Below, piece by piece: positions 38,694 to 48,534 of a DNA stretch of 64,000 nucleotides. The stretch spans positions 151,203-215,202 of the forward strand of contig CAWBMS010000009.1 in the NCBI GenBank assembly GCA_963790045.1, written 5' to 3'. The notes under the pieces were generated by a model, which saw only the letters and a list, made by a program, of their open reading frames with translations, did not search any database and was not told the origin of the DNA. Numbering within the stretch: position 1 is the first letter of the stretch; the number at the start of each line of letters is the position of its first letter. The stretch comes from DATKMP01 sp963790045 (GTDB lineage: Bacteria; Bacteroidota; Ignavibacteria; UBA10030). A program made the position numbers and the translations under genes.

Positions 38694-40052
38694 ATGTCGA
38701 AAGCCCTTACCAAATATGTGTGTCAATCATGCGGATATGTTTCGCCGCGATGGATTGGCAAATGCCCGAACTGTTCGGAATGGAATACGTTTGTGGAAGA
38801 AATTTCTGCGCCGCTAAAAATTTCCCGCAAAGCTGGTACAGCATCGAAGCTCGCGCCGATAACAATGGATCAAGTGGAGACGGAAGAGGTTCCACGCATC
38901 AAAACAGCGCTTAACGAATTTGACCGTGTGCTCGGCGGCGGGCTTGTGCCCGGTTCGCTTATTCTACTCGGCGGTGATCCCGGTATCGGTAAATCCACGT
39001 TGATGATGCAGATAGCAGTGAACTTAAAAGAGCAAGCCGTTCTCTATATCACGGGTGAAGAATCTGTGCGGCAAATTAAATTGCGTGCAGAACGGCTTGG
39101 TGCATCGGCTGCAAAAAATATTTTACTGCTTGCTGAAACCAATCTCGATCTTATTCTCGATGTGATCGAACAAGGCGAACCGGATTTAATCATCGTCGAT
39201 TCGATTCAAACTATGTACCGTCCGGGATTGGAAAGTGCACCGGGAAGCGTCAGTCAGGTGAGAGAATCAACGGCGTTGCTGTTACGATTGGCGAAGACGA
39301 GGAACATTCCGGTTTTTGTTGTCGGGCATGTAACGAAGGATGGCGTCATTGCCGGACCGCGTGTCATCGAACACATGGTCGATACGGTGTTGCAGTTTGA
39401 AGGCGAAGCGCATTATTCGTATCGCATTTTACGTGCGTTGAAAAATCGATTCGGTTCGACGAATGAGATCGGCATCTTCGAAATGCATGATACCGGGTTG
39501 CGCGAAGTATTAAATCCATCTGAAATATTTTTATCCGAGCGGCAATACGGAATGTCCGGCACAACGGTTGTTGCGAGCATCGAAGGTTCGCGCCCGATTT
39601 TAGTGGAAGTGCAAGCGTTAGTTACCTCGACGAGTTACGGCATGCCGCAGCGCAATAGTACAGGATTTGATTTTCGGCGCCTTGCGTTATTACTTGCCGT
39701 ACTGGAAAAACGCGTTGGGCTCAATCTGGGACAGTACGATGTGTTTGTGAATGTTGCCGGCGGTATTCGTATCGATGAGCCGGCGGTCGATCTGGGAATT
39801 GCTGCATCGATCACGTCCAGCTTGCGGGATGTTCCTGTCGATTCGTCTTCGGTTGCCGTTGGTGAAATCGGATTGGGGGGAGAAATTCGTACCATCGGAC
39901 AAATTGAAAAGCGTGTGCAAGAAGCCGCAAAGCTTGGCTTTAAGCGCATCATCATTCCAAAAAATAATTTGAAGGGTGTCAAACAAAACGCCGAAATCGA
40001 AGTTGTCGGTGTGGATCGCATCGAGCAAGCGATCAAAGAACTACTGGGCTAA
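38694..40052 (+). CDS. radA: DNA repair protein RadA
   Basis: Branch-migrating ATPase that processes recombination intermediates with RecA, 452 residues. The N-terminal zinc finger has C10/C13/C24/C27 (CQSCGYVSPRWIGKCPNC). The RecA-like ATPase core has Walker A GGDPGIGKST at 93-102 and the RadA-specific KNRFG motif (ALKNRFGSTNEIGIF). The C-terminal Lon-protease-like domain has LNLGQYDVFVNVAGGIRIDE. The ATG at 38694 is the right start because the zinc finger follows at once; the upstream TTG at 38658 is not needed. Length is normal for the family. Confidence 0.97.
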   Translation: MSKALTKYVCQSCGYVSPRWIGKCPNCSEWNTFVEEISAPLKISRKAGTASKLAPITMDQVETEEVPRIKTALNEFDRVLGGGLVPGSLILLGGDPGIGKSTLMMQIAVNLKEQAVLYITGEESVRQIKLRAERLGASAAKNILLLAETNLDLILDVIEQGEPDLIIVDSIQTMYRPGLESAPGSVSQVRESTALLLRLAKTRNIPVFVVGHVTKDGVIAGPRVIEHMVDTVLQFEGEAHYSYRILRALKNRFGSTNEIGIFEMHDTGLREVLNPSEIFLSERQYGMSGTTVVASIEGSRPILVEVQALVTSTSYGMPQRNSTGFDFRRLALLLAVLEKRVGLNLGQYDVFVNVAGGIRIDEPAVDLGIAASITSSLRDVPVDSSSVAVGEIGLGGEIRTIGQIEKRVQEAAKLGFKRIIIPKNNLKGVKQNAEIEVVGVDRIEQAIKELLG

Positions 40053-40181
40053 ATTCCAAAATATAAATCACAAGTAAATCTCAAATACAATTTTCAAACA
40101 AAAATCAATTTCCCAATCTCAAACATACCGAAGACCTAAATCCTAAAATCTAATTTTTCAAATCGAACATCAAAATATTTC

Positions 40182-40784
40182 ATGACAAAACTAATTCTTG
40201 CCACGCACAACAAACACAAAGCTGTTGAACTCCAAACATTCTTGCGTGAACTTCCCATTGAAGTGCTGACGTTGAACGATCTTCCCGAAAACCTTGAGTT
40301 GCGCGAAGACGGCTTCACATTTCAAGACAACGCGCTGCAAAAAGCGCAAACAGTGTACGAACATACAAAACTGCTTTCCCTTGCCGACGATTCAGGTCTC
40401 GAAGTGTTTTATTTGAATGGGCGTCCCGGGGTAGTTTCGGCGCGGTATTCGGGTGAAGGCGCAACCGATGAATTGAATAATGAAAAACTGTTGCGCGAGA
40501 TGCGCGGTGTGGCACCGCGGCGGCGGCATGCGCAGTTCCGTTCCGTGCTCGCATTAGTTGGGAAAGAAATTCAAGAATTGACGGAAGGCATTTGTCCGGG
40601 CGTGCTTGCAGAAACGCCGCGTGGCACCAACGGGTTCGGCTACGACCCGATTTTTATTCCCGATGAATTTTCCTGCACGTATGCAGAATTAACGGCGGAA
40701 GAGAAAAATAAAATCAGCCACCGTTCGCGATCCTTTGCGAAGATGAAAGAAGTGCTCAAAATAAAGATTGATCCCGTCTTTTAA
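40182..40784 (+). CDS. rdgB: RdgB/HAM1-type non-canonical purine NTP pyrophosphatase
   Basis: House-cleaning enzyme (200 residues) hydrolysing dITP, ITP and XTP to monophosphates. The N-terminal LILATHNKHKAVELQ holds the nucleotide-binding Thr-x-Asn; LADDSGLEVFYLNGRPGVVS is the metal-binding active site with catalytic Asp; GTNGFGYDPIFIPDE and the SHRSRSFAKM near the end are the base-recognition segments. It follows radA by 130 AT-rich bases that contain nothing recognisable. No unusual features. Confidence 0.96.
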   Translation: MTKLILATHNKHKAVELQTFLRELPIEVLTLNDLPENLELREDGFTFQDNALQKAQTVYEHTKLLSLADDSGLEVFYLNGRPGVVSARYSGEGATDELNNEKLLREMRGVAPRRRHAQFRSVLALVGKEIQELTEGICPGVLAETPRGTNGFGYDPIFIPDEFSCTYAELTAEEKNKISHRSRSFAKMKEVLKIKIDPVF

Positions 40785-40862
40785 ACTTCACACAATCATA
40801 TCTTGATTACTGTTGTGAATCTTAGTATTATTTCTTTTGGAACAAGAGCATAAAGGATCCCT

Positions 40863-42494
40863 ATGTCGATAGAAGAACGGTTACGCAACCTGCAAGCGAC
40901 TATTCTGTTTCATGATTTAACACAAGAGCAGCTTGTCGATGTCATAGAAAAGATGCGGGAAGAAACATTTGCGGCAGGGGCTGTGGTATTTGATGCAAAT
41001 ACGGCGGGCGATTATGTTTATATTATTGAGCGCGGAACGATCCGTGTTTCGCGTGTGACGACCTTCGGCGAAGAAACGACATTAGATATTTTGAAACAAG
41101 GCGAAGTTGTCGGCGAACTTGCATCGCTCGATGGGCAAACGCGTTCAGCGCGCGCAACCTGTATAGAAGACGCTGTTCTCCTTTCGTTAGATAAAAAATC
41201 ATTCGAAGAAATTCTCGAGGACAATCACAACGTTGCCTTCAATCTTTTGCGGGAATTGAGCGGGCGTATTCGCAAAGCGGATGACAATATCGTGCAGCGG
41301 TTGGAAGAACAGCGCATTGCTATTGAAAGCCGGTTCCTTAAACTGCAAAAGCTCATCGAAGCCAGCAAGATCATCAATTCCACACTCAATCTCGATAAAC
41401 TGCTCGGATTGATTCTCGATGCTGCCGCACAAAGTATCGGTGCGGATCGCGGCACGTTGTATTTGGTCGATGATGTCAAGAAAGAATTGTGGTCGAAGCT
41501 TTCGCAGGGCAAGGATATGGTGGAAATCCGATTGCCGATTGGAAAAGGATTATCGGGATTTGTGGCACAGACCGGCGAAAATATTTTAATTCCCGACGTG
41601 TACGCCGATCCGCGATTCAATCAAGAAATCGACAAGCGAACCGGTTATCGCACACGGAATATGATGTGCACGCCGTTGAAAAATAAAGACGGAAAAATCA
41701 TCGGCGTGTTTCAACTGCTGAACAAACGCGACGGCGCTTTCGATAACGATGATATTCAACTTCATCGATGCGCTTTCTGCCCACGCTGCCGTGGCAATTG
41801 AGAATGCACGCATTGCACAGGAGATGGTGCAAAACGAACGGCTTTCTGCCGTTGGTCGAATGGCGAGCGTCATCATTCACGATATTAAAAATCCGATGGG
41901 TACCTTACGCGTCTATGCGCAGGTGATGAAGAAAAAATCCGGCAACGAAGAAGCGAACAAACTTGCAGATGAAATGATTCATCAGGTTGATCGTTTTGTG
42001 AATATGACGCAGGAAATTTTAGACTTCACGCGCGGCGTCAGCGCGTCGAATTTTGAAGATGTGGAATTTGGCAGCGTGATGGAAGGCGTGATGAGTTTCA
42101 TCGAAAAAGATTTGGAGAAGAACAACGTCAAGCTGATTCGCGATGCGCAATTTAAAGGCGTGATCAACTTGGATCAAGATAAAATGATCCGCGTATTTTA
42201 TAATATTGCCGGCAACGCGCGCGATGCCATGCCGCAAGGCGGCACGCTGAAGGTTACAACCAAAGCGGAAGGCGATTTTGTGCGCATCGATTTTACCGAT
42301 TCCGGTACCGGCATGCCGGAAGAAGTAAAGAACCGCATCTTCGAGCCGTTTATGACGTACGGAAAAAACACGGCACGGGGCTTGGCATGTCAATCGTAAA
42401 AAAAGTGGTCGATGATCATAACGGAAAAATAGAGATCGAAAGCGAGATGGGCAAAGGCACGACCATTACCATCAAACTGCCGGTGAAAAAATAG
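40863..42494 (+). CDS. cNMP-binding/GAF/histidine kinase fusion, two frameshifts
   Basis: Sensor kinase of about 543 codons read in three frames. Frame one (40863-41801) has a cyclic-nucleotide-binding domain (residues 10-130; GDYVYIIERGTIRVSR) and most of a GAF domain (DRGTLYLVDD, PIGKGLSGFVAQTGENILIP). Frame two (41749-42399) has the end of the GAF domain, the HisKA phosphoacceptor MASVIHDIKNPMGTLRVYAQ and the start of the ATPase domain (NIAGNARDAMPQGGTLKVTT). Frame three ends at 42494 with the G2 box HGTGLGMSIVKKVV. The second break sits at a run of six A where seven would restore GKKHGTGLG. Domain order is intact, so this is likely one functional gene with indels in the sequence. Confidence 0.82.
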
Positions 42495-42583
42495 TTTTCT
42501 CTCGTCGGACTCATTTCTTGCTTTTTTGTCAGCGCTTTTTTTATCGTTGGTAAGAACAACGTCCTCAATCAAGAGAAAAAGAA

Positions 42584-43064
42584 TTATTGTACAACATCCC
42601 ACGTATACGTCGGCTTTGTTTTATCTTCCCGGTACCATGTCATTTCTTTGGATGTGGCATCGCCAATGACTTCCCAGACTCGTGAACTTGTGTCTGACGA
42701 TAATTCGATCGTATTACTGTTCGGAAACTCTGACAACCAATTAAATAGTGGAGGGACGCCCGTTTGCCATGTTCCCACCATCGTCTGCGAATGCGTCGAA
42801 TCATCTTTCAAGAAAAAGGAAGCAGTAACAAAAACTGGTACTGTCCTTTTTTAAAACGAGAATTACTTTATGGATATACACACTATCGGTTGCATTGGAG
42901 GATAATGCAAGTTCCCACGTTCCGGCAATCTGCTGCTCCAGCTGTTCGGACGTCACAGGATTTTTGCATCCGTCTCCCATCAAGAATACACCAGTCATAA
43001 CAACGATCATTCTTGAAACCCAGAGAAGGACGGTACTGTTGATCGATAAAGTTTTCCTATTCAT
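42584..43064 (-). CDS. Small lipoprotein of unknown function, one frameshift
   Basis: Two minus-strand frames join into about 160 residues. The first (from 43064) has a membrane-type signal ending in GDGCKNPV and then QIAGTWELALSSNATDSVYI. The second (ending 42584) has GTWQTGVPPLFNWLSEF and TSRVWEVIGDATSKEMTWY. The shift lies near 42795-42815; a one-base correction gives FLFLKDDSTHSQ. The repeated GTW segments suggest a small lipocalin-like beta-barrel, but no family is recognised with certainty. It lies convergent with the kinase gene upstream. Confidence 0.5.
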
Positions 43065-43335
43065 TGAAGGATTCTCCTAACTTATTGATATCTTCTACAA
43101 TACAATATTCAATGATCCGTTGGCAGTTCTATGAACCACATTTCTGGTACTGGCAATACATCATGATAATCAACGTTTTTGATATACTCAAATTCATTTG
43201 TTACTGAACCTATAGCTATAAAATGCGCTCAAATTGTGCCATCCCGTTGCTTCACGCAAAAGGATTTGCTACATTTTGAACAGGCAGTTCCAACAGGAAG
43301 TGGGTAGAACAGAAAAAGAATTTGGAGGATTGCTA

Positions 43336-43905
43336 ATGACATTAGATTGGGCTGTAATAATTATCCTTGTGGGTCTTGGAGCCTTTGGAGTTTACATTCG
43401 TACATTTATCAAAGCGACTGTTTCTGAATCGATAAAACACCAGTTTGAAACAGAACGCCAAAAAATGCGTGAAGAGTTTGAGCGTGAAATTCATGGCATA
43501 GATAGGAAAGATAAATTCAAACTTGCTGCGCTCGATAAAAGATTAGAAGCACATCAAAAAGCATATACACTTGCCATTAAGATGAACCAGACATTAGGAC
43601 AGTCAAACGTAGAAAATGAAATAACAAAAGAATGCAATAAGTTTTTGGAAGAACAAAATCTTTTTTTAAACAATGATATACGAAAAATGTTTCAAGAATC
43701 TTTTTTATTCTATCAACAATATCAGTATAGATTAAAGAATGCGGAAGAACATGAGAGAAAAGCTTCAGATGTAACTGATAGAGTATATCGCAGCATAGAA
43801 ATTCGAGAAGAAAAATTGAATAATCTTCCTTTCCTCATTGAACAAGCAGTAAATCTTGAACCAATTGAAATAAAAGAACTTCCGAAAGATGATCAACATT
43901 CATAA
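43336..43905 (+). CDS. Single-pass membrane protein with long helical cytoplasmic part, unknown function
   Basis: Predicted 189-residue protein. One N-terminal transmembrane helix (LDWAVIIILVGLGAFGVYI) is followed by about 150 strongly charged, helical residues (HQFETERQKMREEFEREIHG and HEFKASDV-like coils). GGAGG lies before the ATG at 43336; the open frame upstream to 43234 is not needed. No family recognised. It borders a region of palindromes and dead nuclease genes, so it may belong to an accessory module. Confidence 0.6.
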   Translation: MTLDWAVIIILVGLGAFGVYIRTFIKATVSESIKHQFETERQKMREEFEREIHGIDRKDKFKLAALDKRLEAHQKAYTLAIKMNQTLGQSNVENEITKECNKFLEEQNLFLNNDIRKMFQESFLFYQQYQYRLKNAEEHERKASDVTDRVYRSIEIREEKLNNLPFLIEQAVNLEPIEIKELPKDDQHS

Positions 43906-44017
43906 CGGAATTGATTTGAGATGGAAAGCCGACAAAAAAGTTTCAGCATAAACATTACTGCACTGAAGATAGTAAAGGTAACAGAAAAAGAAAAATGGTG
44001 TAGGGGAAATAAAATTT

Positions 44018-44053
44018 CCCTCTCCTTTTAGGAGAGGGTCTGGGTGAGGTCTC
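44018..44053. repeat. Palindromic repeat upstream of the dead DUF559 gene
   Basis: CCCTCTCC-TTTTA-GGAGAGGG is a perfect hairpin followed by TCTGGGTGAGGTCT. Together with a partner at 44431-44470 it brackets the DUF559 pseudogene. Confidence 0.65.
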
Positions 44054-44515
44054 ATGATGCGCAAACATTTATCCGAATATAATAAATCAAATCTTCCCTT
44101 TGCCCGGATATTGCGCAAAACAATGACCGAGACCGAAAGAAAATTATGGTCGCTGGTTCGAGGCAATCAATTTTAATATAAATTTAGAAGACATGTCCCT
44201 CTTGGAAAATATGTTTTAGATTTTTATTGTCCCAAAGCAAAGCTGGACATCGAGCTTGGTGGTGGACAACATTATACCGAAGAAGGAAGAAAACGCGATC
44301 AAGAACGAAATCAATATTTGAAGAAACAGGACATTGAAGTTTTACATTTTTCAGACAATGGAATATTCCGGAATAAAGATGGCGTACTATTAAAGATTTA
44401 TGAGACGATTGAAACCCGAACAAAACATCAGACCCCATCCCAACCTTCCCCTAAGAGGGGAAGGGGTTTTTATGTTGCAAAATCGATGAAGCGGTGTATG
44501 AGTTGTACGGGTTGA
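44054..44515 (+). pseudogene. DUF559 (Vsr/PD-(D/E)xK-like) endonuclease pseudogene
   Basis: Reads from ATG 44054: RILRKTMTETERKLWSLVRG is the N-terminal DUF559 signature, then NQF is followed by an in-frame TAA where family members have an N-G-Y-K-type turn. After the stop it resumes in the same frame with YKFRRHVPLGKYVLDFYCPK and AKLDIELGGGQHYTEEGRKR, holding the Asp and Glu of the nuclease fold, and ends in a tail translated from the downstream palindrome (PSQPSPKRGRG). A small deletion probably created the stop. A related intact gene lies at 54929. Confidence 0.75.
44431..44470. repeat. Palindromic repeat overlapping the 3' end of the DUF559 pseudogene
   Basis: CCTTCCCCT-AAG-AGGGGAAGG forms a hairpin preceded by GACCCCATCC. 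It is of the same class as 44018-44053 in opposite orientation and supplies the pseudogene's last codons. Confidence 0.65.
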
Positions 44516-44553
44516 CGGAAGAGGAAATTAAAATCGTTGAAAACAAGGAATAG
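44479..44553 (+). pseudogene. 3' relic of an N6-adenine DNA methylase / type IIG restriction gene
   Basis: The 24 codons ending at TAG 44553 read IDEAVYELYGLTEEEIKIVE plus NKE, the very characteristic C-terminus of Eco57I/PglX-like N6-adenine DNA methylases. No more of the gene is present upstream, where the palindrome and DUF559 pseudogene lie. It is therefore a leftover of a lost restriction-modification gene. The remaining 225 bases to the next gene hold nothing I recognise. Confidence 0.6.
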
Positions 44554-44778
44554 AAGAACTGTTGACGCCCGCCCGCACTTCCGCCAACAATTACATTTCG
44601 GCGGGTAAAGAAGAAGAGATAAACGTGGTGGAGGGGAAATAATGGTTAAAAATGGAGAGAGATTCTTCAGTTGCCCATACAAATTATCCTTTTACAAGCT
44701 CAAAATGGTTCGCTATTGTTTTTGAATTAGGTTCTCGGCAGCAATGCAACATTTTGGAATCATCATCGTAATCCAGCT

Positions 44779-45342
44779 ATGAGTTTGCCGCAATTTATAC
44801 ATGACACTGCAAAGATTCCGCCCAAGGAAGAGCAAGAGATTAGCACGCTCTTCCAGAGAAATGTGTTACCCAAAGGGCATTTTCTTATTCAAGAGGGTAC
44901 ACGCTGCCGCACTCTTTTTTTTATTGAAAAGGGACTTGTCCGCATTTTCCGTAATACTACCGATGGTACCGAAGTAACAGCGTTCTTTATGCCGGAAAAT
45001 ACATTTGTTACAGCACTCGATAGTTTTTACAAAGACACACCCACCCGATATAATTTCGTTCTGCTGGAAGACTCCGTTATTTATTCCATCAAACGATCCG
45101 ATCTTGATCTCTTGCTGAATACAAGCCATGCGTTTACAAAATTTATTTTTAAAACAATGTATGAATTGTCCGCAAAACTGACGGAGCTTCTTTCGAATGT
45201 AAAGTTTCGGACTGCGGAAGAACGATATTGAAAATTATTGCGCGAGTATCCTTTTATTTTTCAACGTGTCCAGCTCAGTTATATCGCATCGTATCTTGGC
45301 ATTACGGCAGAAACATTAAGCCGGATGCGGGCAAAAAAATAA
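44779..45342 (+). CDS. Crp/Fnr-family regulator interrupted by an in-frame TGA
   Basis: Transcription regulator of about 187 codons. The N-terminal cyclic-nucleotide-binding-like domain (QRNVLPKGHFLIQEGTRCRT, then FFIEKGLVRIFRNTTDGTEV) and the dimer helix (FKTMYELSAKLTELLSNVKF, RTAEERY) are intact. A TGA at 45229 then stands where Leu is expected, and the same frame continues with the DNA-binding helices YPFIFQRVQLSYIASYLGIT and AETLSRMRAKK to TAA at 45342. The stop would remove the helix-turn-helix. Twenty bases later lies an FNR-type box, so the gene may regulate its neighbour. Whether the stop is real is open. Confidence 0.75.
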
Positions 45343-45361
45343 TTTTTTGCTGCTGTATTTC

Positions 45362-45406
45362 TTGATTTATATCAAGGGTGTTTTCCCCATCTTCTCCCTA
45401 AATTTG
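45362..45406 (+). promoter_or_regulatory. FNR-type box and Bacteroidota-type promoter of the outer-membrane gene
   Basis: TTGATTTATATCAA at 45362-45375 is an exact TTGAT-N4-ATCAA palindrome, the target form of FNR/CRP-type regulators. TAAATTTG at 45399-45406 matches the TAnnTTTG -7 box of Bacteroidota promoters. The box centre would lie about 42 bases before the transcription start, the usual class II activation geometry. The next gene begins at 45475 with GGGAG upstream. Confidence 0.6.
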
Positions 45407-45474
45407 TATAAGATCCTATTCCAAAAAGACAATGGACTTTGGATTCATCAACATTACATTCTGGGAGAATAGAT

Positions 45475-46601
45475 ATGGAACACAAACAAAGCACCACGAG
45501 TCATTGCATGGTACCCTGGAGAGTTTTTATCCTCATATTGTTTGCACTTACAACAGTTCGGTATATTGCCGCCGCACAGTCACAAGATCAGGACAGTTTG
45601 AAATACTGGAACCTGAATGCTGCGCAAGATCATTTCTGGGACCCTAATTGTCCCACATCTCCGACGATTATGGATGGATGGACGCTGTGGATGCTGCGGC
45701 AAAAATTGGCGGTACAGGCGTATCAAACCATTATGAATACAGAAATGAATCTGGATTCGAAGAACGCCAAGTAAAGTACAGCTCACGAGTTACATACCGT
45801 TTATCAGTGCCGGAGATTTTCATTCTATCTTTGGCCTGCAATACAGCAAATACGATATTTCATCTGAAGATCAGACCAATATAAATAAATCTGTTCAGCA
45901 GCTTTGGTGGTGGACTGCATGGCAGTAACCGTTATCGACAATGGAATATCAGCCTAACGACCGAGACTTCCTGCCGGGGCGATGAAAACACATTGTATGC
46001 GAACACAGGAAATGAGTTTATGGCATTATCGTATATCGGATATGAATGCAATGAACACTGGGATCTCATCTTTTTAGGCGGTTATCTTGAACGGCAAATG
46101 GTCGGGCAAAAAAAAGAGCAGCCAGTCGTTGGTTTTCAAGCAAGATATCAGCCGTCGACCGATTTAAAAATCTTATTCGGTGCGCCTGCTGTATTTGCGG
46201 CAGAATGGACTCCACTAACCAACACCGATGTTGGCATGGAATTTCTGTATACCACAGAAGCACTCGGATATATCAGACAGAGAATTTCCCCTGTAGTAAG
46301 TGTCTCTGCCCAATACCACGGTTCATTGAATAACAGCGATGGAACATACTTTAATAACAGCATATTTTATTCCGATCATGGTCAGGCAATAACGTATAAT
46401 AACGTTACCTTTCTGCTGCATCAACTCTTTGCAAGCCTTGATTTGAAACTTTACAGCGATATCGGTTTCAGTATCGGTGCAGGGTACAATCTGCGCAGCA
46501 AGATGAGTTTGTACGATAATAGCGATAAAGTCTATGATGGAGTAAACAGCAAAGATAATTATTTTATTAATTTCAGTCTTCAATTTATTCGACTGCAATA
46601 A
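45475..46601 (+). pseudogene. Broken outer-membrane beta-barrel protein gene
   Basis: Four pieces in different frames follow one another: a signal peptide and start (FILILFALTTVRYIAAAQSQ, KYWNLNAAQDHFWDP); GGTGVSNHYEYRNESGFEER (about 45690-45780); YIPFISAGDFHSIFGLQYSK (about 45790-45850); and from about 45905 an open frame to 46601 with repeated amphipathic strands (ALSYIGYECNEHWDLIFLGG, VGMEFLYTTEALGYI) ending FSLQFIRLQ. This is the look of a DUF6268-like outer-membrane barrel. At least three frame changes separate the pieces. It lies under the FNR-type promoter, so it was probably oxygen- or redox-controlled. Decay or several assembly errors cannot be told apart here. Confidence 0.6.
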
Positions 46602-46874
46602 TCTCTTTCAACGATATTCAAGAGAAACGCTGAATACGAAAAAGGTTTATGAGTTGTCGCAGTACATAACAGTCTCAGTTGCAATACTCATATCATTTGC
46701 TAAAGCACAAATTTGTTTTTCTGATGATTTATTTTTTTCACCAAGAAATTCCTCAATTGTCATCCATGAAAGTGCCAATTAGTGAATCTATTTTGTACAT
46801 TGGGCGTATGGCTAATCGTTAGATTAGATCCATAAATGAAAATTCGCTTCACGGAACAATCGAAGGAAAAATAT

Positions 46875-47695
46875 ATGAATAAATTTATGATATTTGTTGG
46901 TCTCCTTTTAAGTTCGGGATGTTGCTTCATCGCTGCATGCCAATTTTTGGGATATACAACCGTTACCACCACCAAGCTGGAAAATAATATGTGGGTGTTG
47001 GAAGCTTCCGACCACACCGATATGTTTCTCGTGGAAGGAACAGACAAAGCACTGCTGATCGATACCGGAACAAAGATTAAAGGCCTCGATACCATCGTCA
47101 GTCATATCACCAAAAAACCGTTGATGGTCGTGATTACCCATGCACACGGCGATCATGCCGGCAACATCAATTATTTTCCTGAGATATGGATGCACCCTGC
47201 CGATACCGTGATTTTGAGAAAAGGATATACGGGCAAAATTCATTTTGTGAAGGACGGCGATATTTTTGATCTGGGTGGAACACAGATCGAAGTAAGCCAC
47301 ATGCCCGCTCATACACCGGGTTCCATCTGTACTCCTCGACAGAAAAGCAGGGAATTGCTATTCGGGCGATGCGTTTGGGTCCAACGATGTGTGGCTGCAA
47401 CTGAAACCGCTTGCTCCGATGCAAACGTATGTCAATTCATGCAAGAAGATGGAAGCATTGATGGACAGCGGCATCACCAAAATTTATTGCGGGCATTATT
47501 ATTATGTCAAAAAACCGTTCGATAAAATCGTACATCACAACGATGCGGGAATTAGCCGAAGGCCTTATCAACGGCACCGCTCCCGAAGCAAAGCCGTATC
47601 CGCAAAAGGTCGGGTGTGCTAATCCGATGTTTGTAAAAAAGGGTGAAGCTTCGATTGTGTTCGATCCGGAGTATCTCAAACAAAAGCAAGAATGA
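46875..47695 (+). pseudogene. Metallo-beta-lactamase-fold hydrolase, two frameshifts
   Basis: About 273 codons. A signal-like N-terminus (FMIFVGLLLSSGCCFIAAC) leads to the MBL fold with the metal motif VVITHAHGDHAGN and HMPAHTPGSI. The frame shifts near 47328; the next piece has LLDRKAGNCYSGDAFGSNDV and IYCGHYYYVKKPFDK with the expected Asp and His ligands. It shifts again near 47530 and ends with SYITTMRELAEGLINGTAPE and FVKKGEASIVFDPEYLKQ. Each break is repaired by removing one base (a T near 47328, an A from an AAAA run near 47530). GAAGGA precedes ATG 46875. The substrate is unknown. Confidence 0.68.
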
Positions 47696-47743
47696 TTTTT
47701 TGGTCGAAATCGAATAATGCAATCAAGAATTTAGAAAATAAAA

Positions 47744-47776
47744 AACGCTCTCTTCTATTTTTCAAAAGAGAGCGTT
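47744..47776. terminator. Bidirectional terminator
   Basis: AACGCTCTCTT pairs perfectly with AAGAGAGCGTT between the convergent MBL-fold and Yip1 genes. A-rich sequence before and TTTTTT after it suit both directions. Confidence 0.8.
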
Positions 47777-47787
47777 AAGAAAATTTT

Positions 47788-48534
47788 TTATCGTATCGAA
47801 CCCAGCGCAAGAGAACCAAGCGCTATCAGAACAAAGACACCGACCGAAACACCGATACCGGTACCGTTGGATTTTCCGGAAAGCTTGCTCAATCCATAGC
47901 CAGCAACAATCGCTTCCCAAATGGTGAAAATGTTTAACGCTGCAAGAATTTTGTGCGACGTAAGTGTGGGATCGTAACTGCCGAACACGAAAAGTGCGGC
48001 GCTGGGTGTTGCGCCCATCGTTCCCAATCCCGCCATCATCAAAATGGTAATAATGCCGCCGAGGATGCCGATCCATGAAGTAATGCCGAAAAGTTCTAAA
48101 TGTTTTCCGTACCCTGCGGTTGCCTTTAAAAACATTTTATCAGCTAACCAGAGCAGTAATGTTGTAAGGAAAAATATAATTGCGCCTCCAATGGCTCCGC
48201 CGATAATACCAATAGCGACCATTAAGCCGCTTCCCATAGAATCCATTCTGGATTCGGCTTGTTCTAACTGTTCAGCGGTCATCCTGCCGTGCTCGACCTG
48301 CTGCTGCATTGCTTTATATTGTACGTCGCGCATTTCTGCTTTCAATGATTCATTCGTGAACATGGTGGTGACAGAACCGATGACGACGACGATAGTTAAC
48401 AGAAGCGGGAGAACCCATAGCACAGCAGAAGAAGCAGAATCTTTTAATCCATCGAATGCTTCAGATGGCGATGTGAAGACATCGACGAATGTTTTTTTCA
48501 GTGAAGGCGCCGGAGGCAGAGGAATTTGTTCCAT
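47788..48534 (-). CDS. Yip1-family integral membrane protein
   Basis: Predicted 248-residue inner-membrane protein. A short N-terminal segment with the typical FVDVFTSPSEAFDGLKD precedes five hydrophobic helices (WVLPLLLTIVVVIGSVTTMF, GLMVAIGIIGGAIGGAIIFF, WIGILGGIITILMMAGLG, and so on) of the YIP1 domain. I start at ATG 48534 with AAGGG upstream; the longer frame to 48597 is unlikely. Function in bacteria is undetermined. The gene stands alone between convergent and divergent neighbours. Confidence 0.78.
   Translation of the reverse strand: MEQIPLPPAPSLKKTFVDVFTSPSEAFDGLKDSASSAVLWVLPLLLTIVVVIGSVTTMFTNESLKAEMRDVQYKAMQQQVEHGRMTAEQLEQAESRMDSMGSGLMVAIGIIGGAIGGAIIFFLTTLLLWLADKMFLKATAGYGKHLELFGITSWIGILGGIITILMMAGLGTMGATPSAALFVFGSYDPTLTSHKILAALNIFTIWEAIVAGYGLSKLSGKSNGTGIGVSVGVFVLIALGSLALGSIR

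Noticed and set aside
42362..42370. Programmed frameshift in the kinase gene at the A-run
   Set aside because: The shift lies inside an essential ATP-binding motif and a second unrelated shift occurs upstream; an indel error is simpler.
45229..45231. TGA at 45229 as selenocysteine or recoding site
   Set aside because: Expected residue is Leu, no following stem-loop of the SECIS kind was seen, and the family has no selenoproteins I know of.
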